Source: an uncultured Ruminococcus sp. (GTDB lineage Bacteria > Bacillota > Clostridia > Lachnospirales > Lachnospiraceae). From it: DNA of 13,698 nt. The translations under genes and the position numbers were made by a program. The notes below the pieces were generated by a model. The model made no database searches, had not been told where the DNA came from, and saw only the letters and a list, made by a program, of their open reading frames with translations. This document shows, piece after piece, positions 4,837-11,764 of the stretch. The DNA is taken from positions 1-13,698 of the forward strand of contig UQKK01000061.1 in assembly GCA_900541505.1 (NCBI GenBank), given 5' to 3'. Numbering within the stretch: the stretch's first letter is position 1; each line of letters starts with the position of its first letter.

Positions 4837-4856
4837 CGTGATCGGTTCCCATCACG
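4837..4856. repeat. Dyad CGTGAT-N8-ATCACG upstream of mobC
   Basis: CGTGAT (4837-4842) and ATCACG (4851-4856) form an inverted repeat followed by eight A. The A-tract is on the wrong side for a plus-strand terminator. Its position just before the mob promoter fits an operator or a MobC-binding site better. Confidence 0.4.
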
Positions 4857-4890
4857 AAAAAAAATCATTTTAAAAATATTCATTTCGTTC

Positions 4891-4919
4891 TCTTTATGCT
4901 CTTTAAATCGGCTTATAGT
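4891..4919 (+). promoter_or_regulatory. Weak candidate promoter of the mobC-relaxase operon
   Basis: TATAGT (4914-4919) is a good -10 hexamer about 30 bases before the mobC start. The best hexamer 17 bases upstream, TCTTTA, is a poor -35 box. The promoter may need an activator, or lie elsewhere. Confidence 0.3.
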
Positions 4920-4950
4920 ATGAATACAAGTTTTAGCAGAAAGGAATTTT

Positions 4951-5391
4951 ATGGCTAGACCGAGAAAACAAAAGGAACTGAGGCGCACCCACCCCGTCAT
5001 GCTCCGTTTCACGGACACAGAGTATGAACGCCTTTTATCCCTTGCAGAATCCGCAAGCCTTCCCCTCGCAGAGTATATCCGGAAACAAGTCACAGGGAAA
5101 CAGGTGAAAATCAAATATGAGATTGTGGCAGATCTGCCGGAACTTAAAAAGCTGATCGCAGAGTTTGGCAAGATCGGAAGTAACCTAAATCAGATTGCCC
5201 GCCACTTTAACAGCGGCGGTATCCATTCACAGGAAATGCGAACAAGAATTAACCAGGGGATGTCTGATATTTATGAGATGAAGTACGAAGTTTTGAAAAT
5301 GGCAGGAGACTTCCTCTCCCTCTCTCCGGGAGATGCTTCTGGTCAGAAAGGAGACTCCTTCCATGGCAATCCTGAAGCATATCGCCAGTAA
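4951..5391 (+). CDS. mobC: MobC-type relaxosome accessory protein
   Basis: The 146-residue protein begins with a basic stretch (MARPRKQKELRR) and a ribbon-helix-helix-like segment (VMLRFTDTEYERLLSLAE, then LAEYIRKQV). The MobC signature, LKKLIAEFGKIGSNLNQIAR with HFNSGG, is at about 64-90. MobC proteins bind oriT DNA, help melt the nick region and recruit the relaxase. AGAAAGGAA precedes the ATG at 4951. The gene ends inside the relaxase gene (29-base overlap), so the two are co-translated. The oriT-like repeats lie directly upstream. Length and motif are normal for the family. Confidence 0.9.
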   Translation: MARPRKQKELRRTHPVMLRFTDTEYERLLSLAESASLPLAEYIRKQVTGKQVKIKYEIVADLPELKKLIAEFGKIGSNLNQIARHFNSGGIHSQEMRTRINQGMSDIYEMKYEVLKMAGDFLSLSPGDASGQKGDSFHGNPEAYRQ

Positions 5392-6988
5392 AAATGCCGA
5401 TTATGGGGAGGCACAGCGTTATCTGATGTTTCAATATAATGAAGATACCATGAAGCCGATCCTGGATGAGAATGGCAGGCTGATTCCCCGTGAAGAATAT
5501 TACCTGGACGGCATCAACTGTGATCCTTTTACTTTTGATATGGAATGTAAAGAACTGAACGCACAGTACCGTAAAAATCAGACCTATGATGAAATCAAAT
5601 CTCATCATTACATTTTGAGTTTTGATCCAAAAGATGTGGAAGAAGGCGGGCTGACCGGAGAGCGGGCGCAGCAGCTCGGCCTGGAGTATGCCAGGAAAAA
5701 TTTTCCCGGTCATCAGGCTCTGGTCTGTACTCATACGGACGGGCATAACAGAAGCAGCAACATCCATGTACATATTGTAATTAACAGCCTGCGGAAACTT
5801 GATGTGGAACGCCGGGACTTCATGGAACGTCCCTGCGATTCCCGTGCCGGTTTTAAACATCATCTCACGAATGATTACCTCTCCTATCTGAAACAGGATG
5901 TGATGGATCTGTGCCATCGGGAACAGCTCCACCAGGTTGATCTGCTCTCTCCTGCGGAAAAGAAAATAACTGACCGGGAATATCACGCACGGCGCAGAGG
6001 GCAGAAAAAAATGGACAAGTTGAACCGGGAAATGACTGCCGGCGGCATCACCCCACGCAAAACAAAATTTGAAACACAGAAAGATTTCCTCCGCAGCGCC
6101 ATTGAAGAATCTGCCGCTTCCGCTCACAGTCTGGAAGAATTTCAGAAGCTGCTCACTGAAAAATACCATATTTCCCTCAAGGTCAGCCGTGGACGATTCA
6201 GCTATCTCCATCCGGAGCGTGGGAAATATATTACAGGGCGAAGCCTGGGAACACGATATGAAAAGGAATATCTACTGTCAGTTTGGGAGAAAAATGCCAG
6301 ACGCCTGCAGCACCTGCCGCCTGGAGCAGCCATATCCGACGAGCGCTCTGCCTTTGCGGATCAGAATGATCTACCCGCTTTCGTCTTTATCAAATCCGAT
6401 CTCCGGCTTGTGGTTGACCTGCAAAGCTGCGCTAAAGCGCAGGCCAGTTCTGCTTATGCCCGGAAAGTCCGATTGTCCAATTTACAGCAGATGGCAAAAA
6501 CTGTCGCATATATCCAGGAGCACGGATATGACACCGAAGATGATCTGAAAAACGCATTTACAGAAGCACAGGCACAGACCGCCGATATGCGAAAAGCGCT
6601 CCGCTCTACGGAAAAGAAATTGCGGCAGGTGAATGAACAGATCCATTATACAGGACAATACCTGGCAAATAAATCTGTATACCGCCAGTATCTTAACAGC
6701 AGGAATAAGAAGAAGTTCCGCCAGGAACATCAGACAGAAATCACTCTTTATGAAACTGCCCGTAATGTACTGAAAGGATACTCGGAAGATGGAAAGCTGC
6801 CGTCCATGAAGCTCCTGAAAGCAGAAAAGGAAAAACTGACTGCACGGAAAAACAGCCAGTATGACGCATACCAGAATCTCCGGAAATATGTAAAAGAGTT
6901 GAATACTGTCCAGGCAAACCTAGCAGCTTTCCTGGGGAAAGACCGCTCCCGGCAGAATGAACAGGAAAAAGATAACGCACGTTCCTGA
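5363..6988 (+). CDS. Relaxase/mobilization nuclease (MobP-type)
   Basis: The 541-residue protein nicks one strand at oriT, stays covalently bound through a tyrosine and pilots the strand into the recipient. Tyr14 or Tyr20 (NADYGEAQRY) is the likely nucleophile. The metal-binding histidines are in the HxHxxxN motif HVHIVIN (about 135-141), after HHYILSFDP (81-89) and CTHTDGH (122-128). Residues about 230-310 carry a conserved extension with HPERGKYITGRSLGTRYEKE. The last ~170 residues are charged and helical, suggesting coiled coil. The frame is open ten codons further upstream. I chose the ATG at 5363 because AAAGGAG lies nine bases before it and MAILKHIASK is the family N-terminus. All key residues are present, so it looks functional. 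Confidence 0.92.
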   Translation: MAILKHIASKNADYGEAQRYLMFQYNEDTMKPILDENGRLIPREEYYLDGINCDPFTFDMECKELNAQYRKNQTYDEIKSHHYILSFDPKDVEEGGLTGERAQQLGLEYARKNFPGHQALVCTHTDGHNRSSNIHVHIVINSLRKLDVERRDFMERPCDSRAGFKHHLTNDYLSYLKQDVMDLCHREQLHQVDLLSPAEKKITDREYHARRRGQKKMDKLNREMTAGGITPRKTKFETQKDFLRSAIEESAASAHSLEEFQKLLTEKYHISLKVSRGRFSYLHPERGKYITGRSLGTRYEKEYLLSVWEKNARRLQHLPPGAAISDERSAFADQNDLPAFVFIKSDLRLVVDLQSCAKAQASSAYARKVRLSNLQQMAKTVAYIQEHGYDTEDDLKNAFTEAQAQTADMRKALRSTEKKLRQVNEQIHYTGQYLANKSVYRQYLNSRNKKKFRQEHQTEITLYETARNVLKGYSEDGKLPSMKLLKAEKEKLTARKNSQYDAYQNLRKYVKELNTVQANLAAFLGKDRSRQNEQEKDNARS

Positions 6989-7000
6989 CCTTGTGTCCTA

Positions 7001-7048
7001 AAAAAAGGAAGATGCCTGCCCCCATGAGCAAAACATCTTCCTCTTTTT
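7001..7048. terminator. Bidirectional terminator between converging operons
   Basis: AGGAAGATG (7006-7014) pairs with CATCTTCCT (7034-7042). The plus strand continues CTTTTTT and the minus strand runs into seven T, so either transcript would end here. The relaxase gene stops just to the left. The opposing gene's stop codon (7050-7048) overlaps the T-tract. Confidence 0.8.
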
Positions 7049-7902
7049 TATTTTCTTCTCCGCTCCATTTCTTCTTCCGCCGCCATCTGCGGCACAGGCT
7101 TCCCGCTCTTTCTGGCAATCTCCGCCTGCTTCAGATGGAGACGATCCAGGACAGAGATACGCTCCCCGATCTTCCGTGGTTTCAATGGCAAATTGTTCAT
7201 GCGCCCGTCGATCATATTATAATTCTGTTCTTCTGTAATCTCTGCGCTCCGCAGATATTCCCCGTTTTCATAGGCTTTCTGCCAGTTTTCCAAAACCGGC
7301 TTATCTTGTTTAACCTCTGCAGGCTCCGTCTTTTGCGGATGCAGATACTCACGGATCTGCTGTTTGACGGTTTCATCAAAACCATGGAAAACATTGTCCA
7401 CTACCAGATTTCCGTCCCCGTCAAGGACTACATTTGCCGCCTGCGCCCCGTATGCGGTATGCTCCATCAGGAAAAATTCCCGGCCATCTATGATGATGCT
7501 GTCGTATGCAAGCCAGCTTCCCTCTTTTCCCTCGATATGGAAGTCTATCGTATCATAAGAGATCAGCGCACCGGAAGAACCCAGGCGGAGAAAGCCCGCA
7601 ATCACGATAAATCCCTCTTTATCCACATAGTAAGCGGTAATCTCACCATTGCTGTTTAAGACAAGCACATCACTGACACTAAGGGAATGGCAGGCTGTGG
7701 AACGGGGCGGATGTTCTTCCAGACGTTTCCGGATGCTTGCGGGCGTATCGCCGTTTTTCATTCGCCCCAGATATACCTGCCCATAATTCTCATGGCGCAC
7801 CGGGATTTTCTTCTCCTGCAGCTCCTTATAACAGCGGAACCGGATCAGGCGGTTTTCCGGCGTTGTCTTTAGCTGATACCATGCAAACTGATTGACTTCC
7901 AC
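7048..7902 (-). CDS. YodL / LPD28-like / DUF4316 protein of conjugative elements
   Basis: The 284-residue protein has three modules. Residues 1-105 form a YodL-like domain (VNQFAWYQLK, then YGQVYLGRM and SLSVSDVLVL). Residues about 125-190 form an LPD28-like module (WLAYDSIIIDG, then FFLMEHTAYG). Residues about 205-284 match DUF4316 (YLRSAEITEEQNYNMIDGRM). Such modules occur only as parts of polyvalent proteins carried with conjugating DNA; their biochemical role is unknown. The start is a GTG at 7902 that shares one base with the TAG of the TTRAP gene (TAGTG), with GGAGGGAGAGG upstream. It is the last gene of the minus-strand set. The first two modules are related to modules of the 1011-residue protein upstream. 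Confidence 0.8.
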   Translation of the reverse strand: MEVNQFAWYQLKTTPENRLIRFRCYKELQEKKIPVRHENYGQVYLGRMKNGDTPASIRKRLEEHPPRSTACHSLSVSDVLVLNSNGEITAYYVDKEGFIVIAGFLRLGSSGALISYDTIDFHIEGKEGSWLAYDSIIIDGREFFLMEHTAYGAQAANVVLDGDGNLVVDNVFHGFDETVKQQIREYLHPQKTEPAEVKQDKPVLENWQKAYENGEYLRSAEITEEQNYNMIDGRMNNLPLKPRKIGERISVLDRLHLKQAEIARKSGKPVPQMAAEEEMERRRK

Positions 7903-8135
7903 TATTCCTCTCCCTCCGCTAGTTCCTGCCGGTATTCTTCCAGATCCATTACAGAAAATTCCTGATCTGTTAGCTGCTCCATCTTTTTTAGCGTACTGTT
8001 TACAAGTGTGAGCATCTCCGTATCTTCTTTCACAAAGGGAAGTATCCTACGAATCTCCTGCATGGTTTCCGTCCGGCAGTTCTTTTTAAACATTGCTATG
8101 ACAAAACGTTCATCTTCTTCAAATCTTACTCTCAT
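7902..8135 (-). CDS. Transposon-transfer assisting protein (TTRAP-like)
   Basis: The 77-residue acidic, helical protein reads FEEDERFVIAMFKKNCRTET, then EIRRILPFVKEDTEMLTLVN and KKMEQLTDQEF. This matches the small TTRAP family found beside ArdC-like and DUF4316 genes in Firmicutes conjugative transposons. Its molecular role is not established; the name comes from an association with transfer. The ATG overlaps the upstream stop codon (ATGA) and its own stop overlaps the next start by one base, so the three genes form one translational unit. Confidence 0.75.
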   Translation of the reverse strand: MRVRFEEDERFVIAMFKKNCRTETMQEIRRILPFVKEDTEMLTLVNSTLKKMEQLTDQEFSVMDLEEYRQELAEGEE

Positions 8136-11100
8136 ATCTCCGGTTCTCCTTTCCTGTGTCCCTGGGTTTTCTTTTCCGCTTTCTGTTTTGCCTGACGTTC
8201 CCTGAGCGCCGCAAGAACGGACTGGCGCACTCCGGTAGGTTTTTCTGCTTCCTGCCTCTGTACATTCTGTGCCTGTTTGTCCTGTTCTTCCCGGCCAGCC
8301 TCATGCTTTGGCTGCACTTCATTTTCTTTCTGGTTCTCCTTTATCAGCATTTCTTCCAGATCCGCCATGGCTTTCTGCACCAATGGACTCTCTTTATAGT
8401 GGGGAACCAGTTCAATCGCATCTTTTGAGATCACTCCTGCCCGCATAAGCTCATAATCCCCGTCATACATACTTCCATCTTCCAGCCGGAAACCAATCCC
8501 TTTGATCCCGTTTATCCGTTCCGATGGGATTTCTTTGTATTTCTGAAAGGCTTCCTCCAGTGTCAGATTGCCGTAATACTCCCCCAGCACCGGGAACTCC
8601 ATGCACTCGGCAGCATAAAAACAGATAGACGCCTCTTTTTGCGTCGTGGCAATCTCCTGCCTCTTTTCCACTTCATCTAAAAACCCTTCCAGTTCCATTA
8701 CTTTGTAATTGACAGGCTTCCCGCCGGCTTCGCCGGAGAGGATATCTTCAATCGCTTCCTGCTCGGAAACATCTTCATTTTCATAGATACCCCCGTCAAT
8801 CTCCCGGTAATCCGCATCGTAAAAGGTATAATCATACCCGCCATCTGTAGACTGGATAAAAAAATACTGCTCCATTCCCGGAAGGAAATAGACCGCCTCC
8901 ATATCCCGGTTATCCAGATAAAAAACGGCCCGGTTCACAGCATCTGTCACCTCCGGATTCATCCACTTCCCACTTAAAGATACCTTTTCAATATCTTCTA
9001 CTTCCTCAATTCCGTTTTTACAGCAGATCAGGGGCATCCTAGAAGTGACAGGCTCCCGGCTTTCCATACCGAGCTGTTTGTCTAAGTGGTTTGGATGAAC
9101 ATGATAAGTTTCCAGGGCTTCCTTTAGTGTGGCAAAATACTGATACTCCCGGTCTGCTTTGTCCCCATATGTGTCATTTACCACATAAAACTGCTTAATA
9201 AACGGTTCCGGTACTTTCTCATACAAATACTCCGTGACCGCTTTCATAGCACCGGCACCAAATCCATGCTCCAAGTCCTCCGCAACCAGCTTCCCATCCG
9301 CATCTAAAATAATACCGCCTACAGTATCGCCATATTCATCATGTTCCATCCGGTAAAATTTCTCACCGGCAATCTCTTTTGATTCAGCCGTATGCCAGGT
9401 TCCGAAATATCCTTCTGCCCGAAAGCCTTTTGTCTCTGCCGTTACCTGTGCCGTCTCTTTCTCTATAAGCTGTTCCCTTGCTCCTATTGTCTGCCTCGCA
9501 AGGTCAATAAAACCGTCCAGCACCGCCGGGTGGCTAGTTACAACATAATCGGCGTTTAAATCCATGCCACGGCTGATATTCTCCGGGATTTTAAAGCTAT
9601 CCGCCCATTCCTTTGTCTCTTTGGAAAGCCGCCCGTCAGCTTTAAGATGCTGGACAGTACAGGCAAGCACAAATGACACTCTCTCTGATCCGTATGCCTC
9701 TACCACATCTGACGCAGCATCCTCTGCCAAATGATACCCGTCAAAATGTTCGCTAATTGCCGTTTCAATCGCCTTCTTACAGTCCAGGTTCAGCTTCCGG
9801 GAGTCCAGATAAGCATCCACATTTTTATGTTCCATAGCGTAGGATAAATCCGACAGATAAAGCGGCGGGTATTCTTTTGTCTCCAGATGTATTTCAGTAA
9901 TGGCCATTCTCTGCTGCGCAAATCCCGGCAACTCCTGATAGCCGAAGCTGTCTACATAGTGAGCCGTCAGTTCCCCATCCTTTTTCAGCACCACTACATC
10001 GCTTACAGACAGGGAATGTCCCGTATAGTCATCCGGATGAGCCACATTAAACTTTTCATAGAGAGTCTCAAGAGTATCATTATTTTCCAACACATCCCCA
10101 TAAATAAACTGATAATCCTCCCCATCTACAGACAGCCCCTTTTCCTGCAGATAGCTCATTCCCATAAAGCGGTACTGATTTCCTTTACTGTCGTCTCTTA
10201 TCTGATAAATCCCGTATCTATCCTGTTCGCTTTGGAAAAGCGCTGTTTCCTGATGACGCTGCGTTTCCCTCTGGATCTCCCGTATCCTTTCTTCTATCTG
10301 ATCGATCATTTCTCCGGCGGTTTTCCGGATAGTGTCCATGGAATCCCGGAGTTCTTTCATATTCTTATCACTGCTCCAGCCGGCAATATAAGGGAAAGAA
10401 TAATCAGAGGTATCCAGACCAAAGTGCTGGCAGACCGTATAAGCTATGCTTTCCGCTTCAACCTCCCTTGTCATTTGATCCTTTTTCTCCCCCAGTTCTT
10501 CCATAAGATCCCTGTCATGGAGTTTTGCGTGAGCGGTTTCATGGATGCTCGTTTTCACAGTCTGCATCTCACTCATACCTTCCTGGATTACATTCTCTTT
10601 CTCTGTACTGCTGTAATATCCTTTTGCTCCGCTCTCGATCTCGTCAAACCGAAACGGCACCGGAGAAACATCCTGAATGGCCCGCATGAAAATCTCATAA
10701 TTTCCCACACTCCCTGTCAGTTCTGGTGTCTCCAATTCCGGTAACGGCTCTCCCTCCGTCTGTGACACATCAAATACCGTGGTGATTCGGAAACGGGGAA
10801 TGGTGTACACCACTTCTTCCGTTTCCGGCGTACCATCCGGTTTTAAGACCGGCTCCATAGTAGCCGGATCGATCTTCTCGACTTCTTCCTTTTCCCGGAT
10901 CGGTGCCGGGGCAATGATCTGTATCCCCTTTTCCCCACGCCTGACCTGCCGTTTAAACTTTTTCTGCCATGCCTGATACCCGGCAACAAGGCTTGCATCT
11001 GGCTTCTGAAGATGAATCAGGAGCGTATTGTTAAAACTGTAATTGTGAAATTGCGACATGGTTTTCAAATATTCCATGTACATTTCCGAAGTAAAGATTT

Positions 11101-11167
11101 CCTTTACTCCCTGTTCCAGACGCTCCATAATCTCTTTCATTTTCTTGTTTTTGTCTTTTTCCGCCAT
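8132..11167 (-). CDS. ArdC-like ssDNA-binding / zincin polyvalent protein (1011 aa)
   Basis: Residues about 10-135 match the ArdC N-terminal ssDNA-binding domain (YSFNNTLLIHLQKPDASLVA, GYQAWQKKF, RRGEKGIQI). Residues about 150-290 are an ImmA/IrrE-like zinc peptidase domain with HETAH at 209-213 and a downstream Glu-rich helix (EVEAESIAY) giving the third ligand. Then follow a YodL-like domain (about 313-412, with SLSVSDVVVL), a DUF3849-like region (about 433-525), an LPD28-like module (about 587-650) and two or more further small polyvalent modules to about 930. The tail (940-1011) is charged and Gln/Lys-rich. ArdC-type proteins protect single-stranded incoming DNA from restriction. The ATG at 11167 has GAGGGGG as ribosome binding site, 12 bases after the methyltransferase gene. 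Confidence 0.85.
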   Translation of the reverse strand: MAEKDKNKKMKEIMERLEQGVKEIFTSEMYMEYLKTMSQFHNYSFNNTLLIHLQKPDASLVAGYQAWQKKFKRQVRRGEKGIQIIAPAPIREKEEVEKIDPATMEPVLKPDGTPETEEVVYTIPRFRITTVFDVSQTEGEPLPELETPELTGSVGNYEIFMRAIQDVSPVPFRFDEIESGAKGYYSSTEKENVIQEGMSEMQTVKTSIHETAHAKLHDRDLMEELGEKKDQMTREVEAESIAYTVCQHFGLDTSDYSFPYIAGWSSDKNMKELRDSMDTIRKTAGEMIDQIEERIREIQRETQRHQETALFQSEQDRYGIYQIRDDSKGNQYRFMGMSYLQEKGLSVDGEDYQFIYGDVLENNDTLETLYEKFNVAHPDDYTGHSLSVSDVVVLKKDGELTAHYVDSFGYQELPGFAQQRMAITEIHLETKEYPPLYLSDLSYAMEHKNVDAYLDSRKLNLDCKKAIETAISEHFDGYHLAEDAASDVVEAYGSERVSFVLACTVQHLKADGRLSKETKEWADSFKIPENISRGMDLNADYVVTSHPAVLDGFIDLARQTIGAREQLIEKETAQVTAETKGFRAEGYFGTWHTAESKEIAGEKFYRMEHDEYGDTVGGIILDADGKLVAEDLEHGFGAGAMKAVTEYLYEKVPEPFIKQFYVVNDTYGDKADREYQYFATLKEALETYHVHPNHLDKQLGMESREPVTSRMPLICCKNGIEEVEDIEKVSLSGKWMNPEVTDAVNRAVFYLDNRDMEAVYFLPGMEQYFFIQSTDGGYDYTFYDADYREIDGGIYENEDVSEQEAIEDILSGEAGGKPVNYKVMELEGFLDEVEKRQEIATTQKEASICFYAAECMEFPVLGEYYGNLTLEEAFQKYKEIPSERINGIKGIGFRLEDGSMYDGDYELMRAGVISKDAIELVPHYKESPLVQKAMADLEEMLIKENQKENEVQPKHEAGREEQDKQAQNVQRQEAEKPTGVRQSVLAALRERQAKQKAEKKTQGHRKGEPEI

Positions 11168-11179
11168 ATCTGTCCCCCT

Positions 11180-11704
11180 CTATTCCAATAAACTTGTATC
11201 CAGGTAATCAAATTCCAGTTGCCGTTTACAAATCCCCTGGCAGAGATAACAGCTCTGGAATGGAACCCTTGTGCTTTTTCTTTGATTGTCTGTATCATAA
11301 TTCACTCTGGGGCTTAGCCACAGCAGCTCTATGCGCTGCTGTCGAAACATTTCAAATCTGTCCTTTTGATCAAAAATCCCCTGGAAGTTGATCAGCATAG
11401 CAAAAGGAATCTGCAGTTCAAATAATCGCTGAAATACTTCCCCTTTCCGACTGTATGGAGGATTGCTGACGATATAATCACAAGAGGGTACTGGAACATC
11501 AAAAAAATCCTGTCCCGTCTGGATATGCCCATAAACTACATGGAAACCATGCCCCTGAAACACTTTCACATATTGGCTGTCGCTTTTGTCAAAAGGACAC
11601 CATATAGATGTATTCTTTTTCAGGCGTTTCAGGATTGGATATACCGCATAAGCCGGTGTACGGTACTCGTCATTTTTATTAAAGTTGTATTGTATCTGTG
11701 ACAT
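11180..11704 (-). CDS. NPPY-type N6-adenine methyltransferase-like protein
   Basis: The 174-residue protein carries the catalytic motif SNPPYS at about 80-85, inside DYIVSNPPYSRKGEVFQRLF. That motif is the N6-adenine or amino methyltransferase motif IV. The region before it (TPAYAVYPILKRLKK, then WCPFDKSDSQYV) replaces the usual glycine-rich SAM motif, and HIQTGQDFF precedes motif IV. This short form is common in conjugative transposons and is variously annotated. It may be an orphan DNA methyltransferase that marks element DNA against restriction, or may act on another substrate. No cognate nuclease is visible. AAAGGAAA precedes the ATG. A terminator separates it from the helicase gene, so it probably has its own promoter nearby or depends on read-through. 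Confidence 0.75.
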   Translation of the reverse strand: MSQIQYNFNKNDEYRTPAYAVYPILKRLKKNTSIWCPFDKSDSQYVKVFQGHGFHVVYGHIQTGQDFFDVPVPSCDYIVSNPPYSRKGEVFQRLFELQIPFAMLINFQGIFDQKDRFEMFRQQRIELLWLSPRVNYDTDNQRKSTRVPFQSCYLCQGICKRQLEFDYLDTSLLE

Positions 11705-11727
11705 TTACTTTCCTTTCTTCTGGCATA

Positions 11728-11755
11728 AAATCCCGCCAGATTTCTGACGGGATTT
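11728..11755 (-). terminator. Strong rho-independent terminator after the helicase gene
   Basis: AAATCCCGCCAG (11728-11739) pairs with CTGACGGGATTT (11744-11755), leaving a four-base loop and one wobble pair. The minus strand continues with TTTT. It begins 10 bases past the helicase stop and lies 24 bases before the methyltransferase start codon, so that gene's leader is very short or transcripts read through. Confidence 0.8.
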
Positions 11756-11764
11756 CTATATAAA

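Noticed and set aside
4837..4864. Hairpin with A-tract considered as a terminator
   Set aside because: On the plus strand the stem is followed by A, not T. On the minus strand the T-tract comes before the stem. It cannot work as a rho-independent terminator in either direction.
5249..6211. 320-codon open frame on the minus strand opposite mobC and the relaxase gene
   Set aside because: It lies wholly opposite mobC and the relaxase gene, both with clear conserved motifs, has a Phe/Ile-rich composition typical of an antisense shadow, and no ribosome binding site or family-like motif.
6991..7659. 222-codon plus-strand frame after the relaxase gene
   Set aside because: It begins inside the bidirectional terminator and runs opposite the YodL-DUF4316 gene. 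There is no recognisable domain.
9887..10744. 285-codon plus-strand open frame inside the 1011-residue protein gene
   Set aside because: It is antisense to the ArdC/zincin region with its conserved domains. The His/Phe/Ile-rich translation looks like a mirror of a Glu/Lys-rich gene, not a real protein.
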